Assembly: GCA_050084515.1 (NCBI GenBank)
Contig: CM114275.1
Location: 25,234,001 to 25,298,000 of the forward strand
Direction of reading: 5' to 3'
DNA length: 64,000 nucleotides
Source of the DNA: Blasia pusilla
Lineage: Eukaryota; Marchantiophyta; Marchantiopsida; Blasiales
Under the pieces are notes generated by a model. The model was not told where the DNA came from. It was given only the letters and a program-made list of their open reading frames with translations, and did not search any database. The translations under genes were made by a program, and so were the position numbers. Positions 1 through 10,164 of the stretch are shown here, in pieces. Position 1 is the stretch's first letter, and each line of letters begins with the position of its first letter.

Positions 1-620
1 TTGAGCAGCGTCAGTACGGGAGGAGTATGACTTGCAGATTGGAGGAGTTGTCTCCACGATCGAGTTGGGGTCGAGATTTGCGGTTGCTGAGGAGCGACAT
101 CGACATGTGTTCTGGTCCTTTACCCTGCACGTGTGAGGGATTCTGGGATTTATTTGGGGATATTGGGTGTGTGGATGCTGAGAGCATCATTTATGTATGT
201 GGTCTAGGGGACATAGACCTGTGTGGGATGTCCGGAGTTGAGGGTAGGTTTTCGATGAGATGATAGCCTGGTCGATTTGCCGCACCACGCCGCGTGTTGC
301 CGCACGTTACACGTCTCGGGGAGAGAGAGTGTAGATCGAGTGCCGCATGTTTGGGATGAGTGATTGAGGGATTCCTCACGAGGTTCAGAGTGACCAAGTA
401 AGAGGGGCACGAGGGTCATCACAGAGTCCATTCGGGACTTTGAGAGGCGAGGTGGTGAACCCGAGAGTAGCTCTAGAGGTTTTACGTGGAGTGGCGCGAG
501 GTTCCGAGGGTCTCCACGTGAGGGACCACCTCGACCTCCTTCTGTGTCATCGTCAGACGAGGGGGAGGGTGTAGAGGAGTTTGTGAGCACATCGCCACAC
601 GTTGTGAGTGGTCCTACTAG

Positions 621-2491
621 TTGGGCGACCGGGGTAGAGGACCGCGTAGGTTTTCAGGTGCAGTAGGCACGATTGAGTTGCACGATTTTATAGCAGAGTT
701 TAGGAGTTGGTGCGACTCCCAGAGGGCCAGGAACTCTAGAGAGTTCAACCCATTTACAGCATGGAACGGTATGTTCCAGCATTTAGAGGGGGCGCCCATG
801 GACGATTACCATGAGTTCTCTCAGAGATATCCATGTGAGATCGAGGTGTGGAGGCTCTACTATGACCCACATTATGTGTCATGGACGGAGCCGTTCCCAA
901 ATGAGGAGGAGGAGTCAGGAGAGGCTACTGCCTCTTCCACTAGTGACGTTTTAGGAGGAGTCACTCGCACGGGAGCAGTTGCACCGTCTAGTCGGGTTCG
1001 TCCCAGGTTCAACCCTGTGGATGAGTTCTTTGCTGAGTTGAGGGCGAGCTACCAGGGGGTACGGACGGAGAAGTTGCGGAGCATCCACGACTTCCAGAGG
1101 CGCCCGAGTGAGAGTTTGCGTGAGGCTTACACTCGCTTGCGCTGGTTGATCAACGTCAATCAGGGGGTGATAGAGGCTCAGGCTATCCAGTCATGGTACG
1201 CGATGCTGGACCGAACCCTGCGGACACGGGTGCGGGAGGAGGGGGTGCTTCTTATGAACACCTCCCCTACATTGAGAGATGTTTTTAGGACCGCCGAGAA
1301 CATTGAGCGCAACATGGCGGAGGAGAGCGTAGCCACCATGGGTTCTGGGCGAGAGCAGTCACGATTGTCTGCACCACCTATGCAGCAACGTGGACTCTGA
1401 GATAGGTCGACTGTGGCACCACGAGCTCAGGGAGGATACCGGAAGGCCGTGCCACAGAGACCTGCGCCTTCATATGCGGCTCAGCAGAAGCCGCCTACTA
1501 TTACTTGTTGGTCATGTGGTGGAGCCCATCATCAACGCGATTGCACTCGTCAGGGTCATGGACGTGTGCCTCAGCATGGAGGAGGAGATGGTGCTGCTCC
1601 AAGAAGTTATCAGTTTGACTATTGTAGAGTTATGGTCATACACGTGCTAGGTGTTTCAGTTTACATCCTGAGTTACGTCCGGACCGAGGGCCAGAGAGGG
1701 CACTAGATCGAGTAGCCGGTCCGGGTGGGCCTAGAGATCGTGCACTAGGTGGTCCCGTTGGGGGACGAGGAGCTGGAGTTGCCCGACAGGGTGGTGGAGC
1801 TGCCCGTGGAGGAGGTAGAGTACCACCACCTAGACGCGCCGAGGGAGATGCCTTACATGAGGCTGGGATGGCTGCTCAGATACAGCAGCTACAGGAGCAG
1901 ATTGCCGCTATGGCATTGAGGTTACCCGATGCCGGATCCGTGGCATCGACATCATATGGAGCAGCCAGAGATATGGAGGATCCTGGATGGATGTGTAGGG
2001 TTGCCCAGATGGAGGCCGCCGTAGTTGTGACACGTGGAGGAGCCGTAGAGTTGGATCCACAGCGAGGGGAAGCCAGCAGACAGACTAGGCTTCCTCAGTC
2101 TTTCACGTTGTCTGAAGCGATGAGGACCCCATCGATGGGTCCTCATCAAAGTTCATGGAGAGTTGGTGATGTTGTTGGTGTGCAGGCACGGAGGGCGATG
2201 GGAGAAGCGAGTGAAACGACTCCTATTTTTGATGCTCAAGAGGGGCATATGTCGAGCACGTTGTTGGGGGCGGCCACCGTTGTGTACCGCACTCCTTTAT
2301 TTTCTGCTTCCGATGTTGTGACGTTGGGGGGTACGCCCGCCGAGGCTTTTCGGCTGGCCGGTTCACTATGTGAGCGCGGAGTTGGAGTTCGTGCATCACG
2401 TTCAGAGGTGATTGCAGAGGAGGTGATGGACCTGCCCTTGGAGCGGATGCTCGGGCCGCCCACGTCGATTCATGGCGGTCGCGGTCGCTAG
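621..2491 (+). pseudogene. gag: gag of copy A (capsid plus zinc-knuckle nucleocapsid), broken
   Basis: The capsid-like part (621-1400) has the retrotransposon gag pattern: an acidic/aromatic start (DFIAEFRSWC), a WNGMFQHLEG block and a long helical region up to MAEE. A TGA at 1,398 interrupts the frame, which continues at 1,413. At about 1,506-1,545 lies CWSCGGAHHQRDC, a zinc knuckle of spacing C-x2-C-x3-H-x4-C. The second knuckle (CDYC...H...C in copy F) has decayed here. A further segment at 1,868-2,491 starts with a short coiled coil (IQQLQEQIAAMALRL) and continues as a low-complexity spacer before the protease. Function inferred: virus-like particle shell and RNA binding. Confidence 0.8.
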
Positions 2492-2499
2492 GATGGTGG

Positions 2500-3343
2500 A
2501 GATGCCCGCTAGACCCGCGATAGAGCGTGCCATGGCTTCTCTTGGTGTTGTGTTGCTGGATAACCGAGAGAGGTCTTCCGGTTGGTGAGTCGGAGGCGAG
2601 CTTTTAGTCGCGGCAGCGTCTTGTTGGATTCGGAGCGCGACCCTTGATGTTGGGGAAAGCGTCATTCAGAGGATTGGGCTTGACGAGAGCCGATGTGGAG
2701 TGTTGTCCATTTCGGATACAGACATCCTTGGGTGGAGCGAGTACCACACAGTATATCACCCGACAGGAGGTCGTGGTGAGGATTCGCCCGAGACATCCTA
2801 CAGATGAGTCCGTGGTGCGCGCCAAGGCGATACTCACTGATGCTGAGTCTTACGACGTCTTGGTTGGTGGAGCAATGTTATACCCGATGGGGTTTTCCCT
2901 GGATTCTTGGCAGAGAGCGTCCCTCTGCACCAGGATGGCGAGAAGGTGATGGGCGCCTTAGCTCATTACCCGTTCGATTCACAGGTGCAGTGATCGAGCA
3001 ACGGCCAAGAGAGATGGCAACGTTAGCAGCATTTAGCAGTGCCATCACTTGGCCTAGTGATTTGATTGAGGGACATGTCCATGCAGAGGATACTCCCGTT
3101 CGTGACATTTCTATGGAGAGGAGTGTTATGGTAGCTGCATCATTCCGTGGAGGAGAGGTGCCCTTGTGGGGCTCGACTGAGGAGCTTCAACGATTGGCAA
3201 ATGAGCACGTGCAGACCGCGTGGAGCGAGGCGTATGCATCGGAGCGTGACGGGTTTGAGGAACCCGAGGTAGCAGGGAGTGCTACGATGACGCCCTTGGA
3301 TACCACACCCATTGTGTGGTGTACCCCGGAGGAGGGTATTCGA
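2500..3343 (+). pseudogene. pr: Aspartic protease and protease-MTase linker of copy A, broken
   Basis: The protease fold is recognised from the GKASFRGLGL and VLVGGAMLYPMGF blocks, which match the intact protease of copy E. The catalytic DSG motif is garbled here by small deletions near 2,620-2,650. Frame changes near 2,650 and 2,940 break the ORF. The next 120 or so residues (2,950-3,343) have no domain I recognise. They recur in copies B, D and E (AFSSAITWPSD, MEPLDTTPIVW-like blocks), so they belong to the element. In this copy they run in frame into methyltransferase motif I, so the methyltransferase was part of the Pol polyprotein. Confidence 0.75.
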
Positions 3344-4285
3344 GTGTTAGATCTCTTTGGAGGGATTAGCACCGGGTTAGCTGCTGTTTTGTAGGCAAGA
3401 GTGTGAGTACAGCAGTACCTGTATGTGGAGAGTGATGATGTTGCGAGGCGCGTCTCACTACGACATGTGGCGCAATTACGCCTACGTCTTCCCGACTTAT
3501 TGTCTGCGTCCGCAGTACAGGGGTATCAGGGTTCCCTACCGAGGGATATTTTGTTGTTGGGGGCGCAGGACTTAGAGCGGGTAGGGACCATTGATTTGGT
3601 CATTGCCGGTTGGCCATGTCAGGGCCAATCGAGTGCTGGACGAGGCAGCGGGTTGGCTGACACTCGGTCCAGGTTGTTTTGGGAGATGTTGAGGGTCTTA
3701 CGGCAGCTGCAGGAGCACCAGTTTCGTTCTCCAACCTACATTCTGGAGAATGTGCCAATCTTAGGAGACTCCAGGTCACGGGTCGTGACGAGTGCTCATC
3801 AAGTGCGTGCATGGATCGGCCCAGCAGTGTTCTTGGATGCGGCGAATGTAGGTTCTAGAGCCCATCGCCCGCGTCTATGGTGGACCAACTTGGTGCCCCA
3901 TGCGGTGTTATGGAGGGCGTATGCGAGAGTGGAGCGCCCCTCCCCTTTGTTAGTGGATTCCATTCTGGATCCAGGTCGTCGATCACAGGCAGTGAGGCAC
4001 GATGATCGACCACCGCTGACTGTGGTCAACAAGGTAGGCAGGCCGGGGGGCAGCCTTGCCCACGTTTGTGAGTTTTCCTGCTTCCTATGCATACAAGGAG
4101 GCCGGTCCTGGCTTGGTTTGGGATGACCAGGTTCAGCGGTTGGTGGAGCCCAACGCCGACGAGAGAGAGCGAGCGATGGGATTTCCCACAGGAATGACGG
4201 CAGTACCATCAGTGTCAGAGGCATCATGACGCCATGTCGTGGGTCAGGCAATGGACCTGAACTGCTTGACATGGATCCTCAGCTT
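3344..4285 (+). pseudogene. DNMT3-like cytosine-5 DNA methyltransferase domain, copy A
   Basis: Motifs in order: I, the AdoMet-binding VLDLFGGISTGLAA (3,344); II, YVESDDVARRV (about 3,420); IV, AGWPCQGQSSAG with the catalytic Cys at 3,617-3,619; VI, YILENVP (3,737-3,757); VIII, SRAHRPRLWWTNL (about 3,850-3,890); IX/X region, ERAMGFPTG and QAMDLNCLTWIL (to 4,285). The family transfers a methyl group from AdoMet to cytosine C5. Motif order is normal, unlike plant DRM enzymes, which place VI-X before I-IV. The AHRPRLWWTNL and MGFP blocks resemble DNMT3. The copy is dead: TAG at 3,392, TGA at 3,404 and 4,227, and a frameshift in a G run near 4,045. It lies between protease and RT. A bacterial-type enzyme is less likely because the frame continues from the protease linker. 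Confidence 0.9.
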
Positions 4286-4624
4286 GGGAGTGGCTGAGCA
4301 GCGTCGTATGAGATCGCGACAGATAACAGCGGTTGTGTTGGTGAGCCCCATGCCTACCGAGACGGTGGAGGCAGTGGCTGGGGGCGAGACTCGAGGAGAT
4401 CTACGCACTAGGGGAGATTGGGAGAGACACCCTTGGACTTCTTGGGATGTTTTGAAGGTACGCAAGGATACGATAGCCACAAAGATCGGCGTGGTTTGGC
4501 CTCGCACGTGGAGGAGATCGAGTTTGCGTTGGCTGTAGGAGAGCGGTCGAGTGTTGTTGTTCGAGACGGGGTTGCACCATAGCAACCACCGATACCCGCG
4601 CCGGAGAGTCCTACCGTAGTCACG

Positions 4625-6062
4625 ATGGAGACTTGGCAGCCAAATATGGGCCCTAAGTTGACAGGAGGAGAGCGGCGCCAAATACATCAGTTCCTTAGGA
4701 GTTATAGGAGCTGCTTTGCGTTTAGCATGGAGGATTTGGGTACGCTGAAGGGACCGGGGATCCGCATTGAGTTGTCGAGTGATATGCCGATCTTTCGACG
4801 ACCCTACAGGTTCAGTGATATGGAGAGGGCTCTGATTCAGAGTAGGAGCCAGAACTTGGTCGAAGCAGGACTAGTGGAGATGTCGCATGGGGAGTATGCA
4901 TCTGCCACTATCATGCCTGCCAAGAAGGATGTGCATGGCAACTGGACAGATAGGCGGATGTGTGGGGATTACCGACCTGTCAATCGGCAGACGAAGTCCG
5001 ATAGGTATGCCATGCCCACCCCTGAGGAGATCTTTGATGCGATTGGTCACGCAAAGGTCTTCATTTCATTGGATTTCCAAGCCGGATACCATCCACTGCC
5101 TATCAGATTGGAGGACAGGCAGAAGACGGTATTTTGGGGCATCGATCCTCACGGGAAGGATTGTTTGTACCAGTGGCGGTTCTTACCATTTGGGTTAAAG
5201 AACGCCCCGGTTGAGTTTCAGAGGGTCATGGATAGGATCTTGGCTGGTCTGGATTTTGCTAGGTGTTATATTGATGACATCGTAGTCTTTAGCGCCACGG
5301 TTGAGGAGCATGAGCAACATCTAGAGGAGGTGTTTCGACCATTGCAATTACATGGGCAGAAGCTACATCCAGGCAAGTGCAAGTTCTTCTACAACCAGAT
5401 TGAGTACTTGGGTCATACGATATACCCAGGGGGCCTTGGTGTTCAGCAGACAAAGGTAGAGGCTATCTCACGCATTCCACGCCCTACAGATGTGAGCCGT
5501 GTTCGCGCATTCATGGGATTGGCGAACTTCTATCGGCGATACGTCAAGGGATTCAGTTTGATTGCGAAGCCGCTGACCTTGCTGACCAAGGTGGATCACG
5601 AGTGGTACTGGGGGGATGAGCAGGAGCGAGCATTTCAATTGCTCAAGGACAGGTTGACGTTCACACCCATCTTGAGGAGACCGCCGTCGGGGCGTCCTTT
5701 CGATTGCACCGATTGGAGCATGTTGGGGCTTGGAGCGGTGCTCACCCAAAGATGATGATGAGGGTAGAGAGTTCGTGGTGGCTTACGCTAGCCGCTTTCG
5801 AACAACGCCGCAGAGGCTGGCTCGTATAAGGGTGAGTGCTTGGTCGGTGTGGAAATCGTCGCGCATTTCAGGTGTTACTTATTCGGCAACCCCTTTACCA
5901 TCATCACTGATCATCAACCACTGAAGTGGTTGATGGAGTCCGACAAGCTTACAGGGAAGCTTGCGAGATGGGCTCTGTTGTTGCAAAGTATGATTTTCAG
6001 GTGGTACATAGACCAAGGACGCTCAACCAGGATGCAGATGGGTTGAGTCGTAACCCATGCCC
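4625..6062 (+). pseudogene. pol: Reverse transcriptase and RNase H of copy A
   Basis: RT is open from 4,625 to 5,755 (376 codons). It starts with METWQPNMGPKL and contains the palm motifs LPFGLKNAPVEFQ and YIDDIVVFS (catalytic DD), then the thumb block GLANFYRRYVKGF. This is a typical Ty3 RT. RNase H begins with FDCTDWSMLGLGAVL; there the usual DASD reads DCTD. It is then shifted twice, at about 5,750 and 5,830-5,990, while DHQPLKWLMESDKL and NQDADGLSRNPC remain readable. About 340 bases between the methyltransferase and RT (4,286-4,624) hold a linker with no recognised domain. Confidence 0.9.
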
Positions 6063-6308
6063 GAGTCAGCGAGATGCGATTGGAGCTCGATGGCATGGAG
6101 AGAGTGATGAGGAGTCCGTGCCAGGATGGCACGCGTCAGCCTATTTAGGCATGTTGGCTATGGAGAGCCAAAGTGTGGAGACTTCGATGGCGAGGTCTAG
6201 TGGAGAGTCCTTGATCCCGAGGCCAGTGAGGACACGACAAGTGGCCGAGATATTCATGATGATGGAGTAGTCTTAGAGTACCTTCGTACAGGCAGCCTTG
6301 CGAGCACC

Positions 6309-7470
6309 ATGGATGCTAGAGAGCAGGATCGGATCCTACAGCGGGCCAGACGGTTTCGTTGGGAGGGGACACATATTTTGAGGGTTTGGGAGGATGGCAG
6401 AGTACGCGTAGTGCCGCATCCTTCGCAGAGAGCACGACTAGTGCAACATGCCCACGAGGAGTTGGGTCACTTTGGGGTGAAGCAGACGTATAGCTTGCTC
6501 CAGATTCAGTATTGGTGGCGAGGCATGCAGACTGACGTTCAGCAGTTTGTTGCCAGGTGCATGGTGTGTGATCGGGTCCGAGCATCGTTCAATGCTCTGA
6601 CTCCACAGCTGCATCCATTACCGATCATGGGCTTAGGGTATAGATGGAGTTTGGATTTTGCAGGACCTTTGCCCTTGACGGAGCGTCACAGTCGTTATGT
6701 GTTGGTGATGGTCGAGCACTTCTCGAAGTGGATCGAGTTGATTGCATTGCCTGACAAAGCGAGTGAGGGAGTAGCTTATGCCTTCCTTGACAGAGTGCTG
6801 AGTCATTATGGCGCACCGGCTGAGGTGTTGACAGACCAGGGTACCGAGTTTCGCGGTGAGTTCCAGGCCTTGTGTGATCAGGCATTGATTGACCACCACA
6901 CGACTTCGCGAGATCATCCTGAGGCGGATGGATTAGCGGAGAGAGTTGTGTAGACGGTGAAGAGGGGTTTACGCAAGTATGGCTTGCAAAGAGGTCACCT
7001 AGGAGATTGGGACCTCCAATTGCCATGGTTGGCGATGGGGGCATGATTCAGTGAGGCATCCTTAGCGTCTTTTTCACCGTACTTGCTACTTTATGGCGAG
7101 AGCGATTTACTGCGGCCATTCGTCGAGATCTTTGGTGAGGTGCTGAACCTTGATGACCCAGATGTATGGGTGCGAGCATGTTCTCAGAGGGCTGAGTTAT
7201 TTCGGAGAGTGATGCCCATGGCGTTTGAGAACTTGGCGATTGCACAGCATCGGGATACGTTGAGGTATGCGACTATTCGAGGTGGTGGTTATTGACCAAC
7301 TATCCGGAGGTTTCATCAGGGAGATTATGTCTACTTGCAGTAGGCGGCACCGACGACGTTGGATGTGACTACAGGGTGCACTATCCTGAGAGTGCGTGAC
7401 ATTTTGCCATCGGGTGTTCTCTTGTTGGAGGGACGCGATGGTATGGTATAGAAGGACCATGTGCGTAATT
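6309..7470 (+). pseudogene. int: Integrase of copy A, broken
   Basis: The zinc-binding HHCC domain (HAHEELGH ... CMVC) lies at about 6,448-6,575. The DDE core follows: Asp in SLDFAGPLPL (about 6,650), Asp in LTDQGTEF (about 6,828) and Glu in HPEADGLAE (about 6,915). A TAG at 6,951 replaces the Gln codon kept in copy C. More stops follow at about 7,290 and 7,340. The C-terminal part has the SH3-like block LRVRDILPSGVLLLEG just before the PHD region. The enzyme would join element cDNA to the host chromosome. No GPY/F-chromodomain of the chromovirus type follows; a PHD finger does. Confidence 0.88.
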
Positions 7471-7544
7471 GTGCGCCATGTCACCTTCCTAACATTGATG
7501 GTATAGTAGATCCGAGCTTAGCAGTAGTTCCTACAGGCTTGCGT

Positions 7545-7690
7545 TGTATGTTGTGTGGTTCTGCCCGTGGTGCGGCCACGATGCTAGTCTATGATGGGTG
7601 TTCGAGAGGATGGCATATGGCATGTTTGACGCCACCTCTCACTAGGGTTCCTCAAGGACGATGGAATGTAGAACTACCTTCTCTATGTAC
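7545..7690 (+). pseudogene. C-terminal PHD finger of copy A, damaged
   Basis: Reads CMLC ... YDGC ... WHMAC, then LTPPLTRVPQGRW. Compared with the complete finger of copy C, the third zinc ligand is Tyr instead of Cys. The last Cys pair is overwritten by the perfect palindrome at 7,663-7,714. In the family, PHD fingers bind two zinc ions and usually read histone H3 tails; here that role is inferred. The domain sits at the integrase C-terminus, where chromoviruses carry a chromodomain. Confidence 0.8.
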
Positions 7691-7714
7691 ATAGAGAAGG
7701 TAGTTCTACATTCC
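7663..7714. repeat. Perfect 52-bp palindrome ending the PHD region
   Basis: Two 26-base arms (7,663-7,688 and 7,689-7,714) are exact reverse complements with no loop. Copies B and G have only the right-arm sequence at this place, in diverged form. The left arm therefore looks like an inverted copy of the right arm that replaced the original PHD terminus. Confidence 0.95.
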
Positions 7715-7860
7715 GACTTGTGTCTGTGACATGGATGAGAAGGAGGCGACTAACGATGGGGCCACATGAGGACCCAGCCTTCTTGCTCTTAGCGTTCGAG
7801 AGATGTATGTCATGGTAGGTAGGGATAGATGACTATCTGGAGTTAGAGGGACCTAACCAC

Positions 7861-7876
7861 CAGCTAGGGGGGCGAT
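7861..7876 (+). other. Probable polypurine tract (PPT)
   Basis: A purine-rich run (AGGGGGGCGA) follows CAGCT. Equivalent tracts stand at 11,771-11,785 (copy B), 12,041-12,055 (copy C, minus strand) and 59,951-59,962 (copy G). In LTR elements such a tract primes plus-strand DNA and lies directly before the 3' LTR. Here it lies directly before the 126-bp tail repeat, not before the TGTCAC end. Confidence 0.6.
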
Positions 7877-8002
7877 TGGAGATATTTTGGTACTGCTTGT
7901 CTCGTTGTTTGGATGCCATGAGTTAGCATGGGATCATGCGTGTTTGTGTGTGTGTTCGGTGACAGCGATGTATGTTGTGTAGCGATGTGTATGCGCACGA
8001 CA
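7877..8002 (+). repeat. 126-bp LTR tail copy preceding the LTR
   Basis: This segment, from TGGAGATATT to GCACGACA, is nearly identical to the last 126 bases of the LTR that follows (8,523-8,648). A 2-base spacer (AC) separates it from the LTR. The same tail-spacer-LTR layout occurs at 59,963-60,091 (spacer GT). Confidence 0.9.
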
Positions 8003-8004
8003 AC

Positions 8005-8648
8005 TGTCACGTCTTTTAGGATAGATCGGTGGGATCTAATAGAGCGTCTTCATGAGTAGTGGAGGACACGCCCAAGATGGGTCGAGGGTGACTCTGCTGA
8101 GGCCCTTGGAAACCTGAGATAGCAGGTTTCCCCTTCGTTTCGACTCATTTGGAGCCATATTGAGGAACTTACTATTTTAGGTAAGTACCATTTTGAGTAT
8201 ATGATCGACTTACTATTTTTGGTAAGTGGCCCTTGACCTCCTACATCAGGTCAAGAGCCAAGGAGATGACTTGGGAGAATAGGTTACCATGGAGAGAGCT
8301 TGGGAGAGGGGTGGGGTATACCTCAAGGAGAGAGAGCTTGAGAGCTCATTCTCTCTTTGTTGAACCTCTTGGCATGAGGCGGCGGAGTTATGGTCCCTTG
8401 CCTTGTGAGTGTAACCCGAGCCTCTCATTGGGAGAGTGGGTTTGGTTTGACATGAGAGAGAGTGCACACCTTTGAGAGCTATGGTGTGAGATGGTGTAGA
8501 GAGAGATTGGAGCTTACTTTATTGGAGATATTTTGGTACTTCTTGTCTCGTTGTTTGGATGCCATGAGTTAGCATGGGATCATGTGTGTTTGTGTGTGTG
8601 TTCGGTGACAACGATGTATGTTGTGTAGCGATATGTATGCGCACGACA
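8005..8648 (+). repeat. LTR, subfamily 1 (LTR1), 644 bp
   Basis: Starts TGTCACGTC and ends CACGACA, the TG...CA form of retrotransposon LTRs. Near-full copies lie at 25,565-26,207, at 60,091-61,615 (interrupted) and from 63,831 to the window end. The insertion point at 63,831 supports TGTCAC as the true 5' end. On its right the LTR is joined directly to mid-gag sequence of copy B, so it is not a normal 5' LTR with leader. Confidence 0.85.
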
Positions 8649-8699
8649 AGGTAGAGTACCACCATCTAGACGCGCCGAGGGAGACGCCGGACGTGAGGC

Positions 8700-9835
8700 T
8701 GGGATGGTTGCTCAGATACAGCAGCTACAGGAGCAGATCGCCACTATGGCATTGAGGTTACCCGATGCCGGATCCGTGGCATCGACATCATATGGAGCAG
8801 TCAGAGATCTGAAGGATCCTGGTTGGATGTGCGGGGTTGCCCAAATGGAGGCCGCCGCAATTGTGGCGTATGGAGCAGCCGCAGAGTTGGATCCACAACG
8901 AGGGGAAGCCAGAAAACAGACTAGGCTTCCTCAGTCTTTCACATTGTCCGAAGCGATGAGGACCCCATCGATGGGTCCTCATCAAAGTTCCTAGAGAGTT
9001 GGTGATGTTGTTGGTGTGCAGGCACGGAGGGCGATGGGAGAAGTGAGTACGACGACTCCTATTGTTGATGCTCAGGAGGGGCATGTGTCGAGCACGTTGT
9101 GGGGGCGGCCACGGTTGTGTATCGCACTTCTTTATTTTCTACTTCAGATGTTATGACGTTGCGGGGTACGCCCGCGGAGGCTTTTCGGTTGGCCGCTTCA
9201 CTATGTAAGCACGGAGTTGGAGTTCCTTGATCACGTTCAGAGGTGATTGCAGAGGAGGTGATGGACCTGCCCTTGGAGCGAATGCTCGGGCCGTCCACGT
9301 CAGATTCATGGCACGCTACGGCTGCTAGAATAGCGGAGATGCCCGCTAGACCCGCGATAGAGCGTGCCATGGTTTCTCCTGGTGTTGTGTTGCTGGATAA
9401 CCGAGGAGAGGTCTTCCAGTTGGTGAGTCCCGCATGTAGAGCTTTTAGTCCGCAGCGCGTCTTGTTGTATTCAGGAGCGCAACCCGTGATGTTGGGGAAA
9501 GCGTCATTCAGAGGATTGGGCTTGACAAGAGCCAATGTGGAGCGTTGTCCATTCCGGATAAAGACATCCTTGGGTGAAGCAAGTACCACACAGTATATCA
9601 TCCTATAGGAGGTCGTGGTTAGGATTCGCCCGGGATATCCTATAGATGAGTCAGTGGTGTGCGCCAAGGCGATAGTGACTGATGCAGAGTCCTACGACGT
9701 CTTGGTTGGTGGAGCCCTGTTACACCCGATGGGGTTTTCCTTGGATTATTGGGAGAAGTCAGTGTCCTATAAACCAGAATGGCAGTCACGTGATGGGCGC
9801 CGTAGCTCATTACCCGTTTGATTCACAGGTGCAGT
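8700..9835 (+). pseudogene. gag C-terminus and protease of copy B, broken
   Basis: The gag spacer starts with the coiled coil IQQLQEQIATMALRL (8,713) and matches copy A closely. The protease is open from 9,243 to 9,608. Its active site reads LLYSGAQPVML, so the catalytic Asp codon has become Tyr (TAT at 9,468). A TGA at 9,819 replaces the CGA of copy A. After the protease the same unknown linker as in A leads to the methyltransferase. Confidence 0.8.
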
Positions 9836-10164
9836 GATCGAGCAACGGCCAAGAGAGATGGCGACCTTAGCAGCATTTAGCAGTGCCATCACTTGGCCTA
9901 GTGATGGATATTTTCATGCAGAGGATACTCCCGTTCCTGACATTTCTATGGAGAGGAGTGTTATGGTAGCTGCATCATTCTGTGGAGGAGAGGTGCCGCT
10001 CTGTGGCTCAACTGAGGAGCTTTGACGATTGGCAGATGAGCACGTGCAGACCGCATGGAGCGAGGCGTTTGCACCGGAGCGTGACGGGTCTGAGGAACCC
10101 GAGGTAGCAGGGAGTGCTACTATGACACCCTTGGATACCACACCCATTGTATGGTGTACCTTGG

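Larger units (their letters stand above)
1..8002 (+). mobile_element. Ty3/gypsy copy A with methyltransferase and PHD finger
   Basis: This is the longest copy, cut only by the window edge on its left. Domain order is leader (1-620), gag, protease, linker, cytosine-5 methyltransferase, RT/RNase H, integrase, PHD finger, a short noncoding stretch, a purine tract at 7,861-7,876 and an LTR. RT before integrase places it in Ty3/gypsy (Metaviridae). Reading frames are broken by stops and small indels, so it is not autonomous. The 1-620 leader has no convincing ORF. It shares the purine-rich style of the leaders of copies E and F but cannot be aligned by eye over its whole length. Confidence 0.9.

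Noticed and set aside
204-590. Antisense ORF of 128 codons
   Set aside because: No domain, low complexity, lies opposite the copy A leader.
3344-4285. Methyltransferase as part of a bacterial restriction-modification system or contamination
   Set aside because: It continues in frame from a retroviral-type protease linker, recurs at the same place in four eukaryotic elements, and the window has spliced plant genes.
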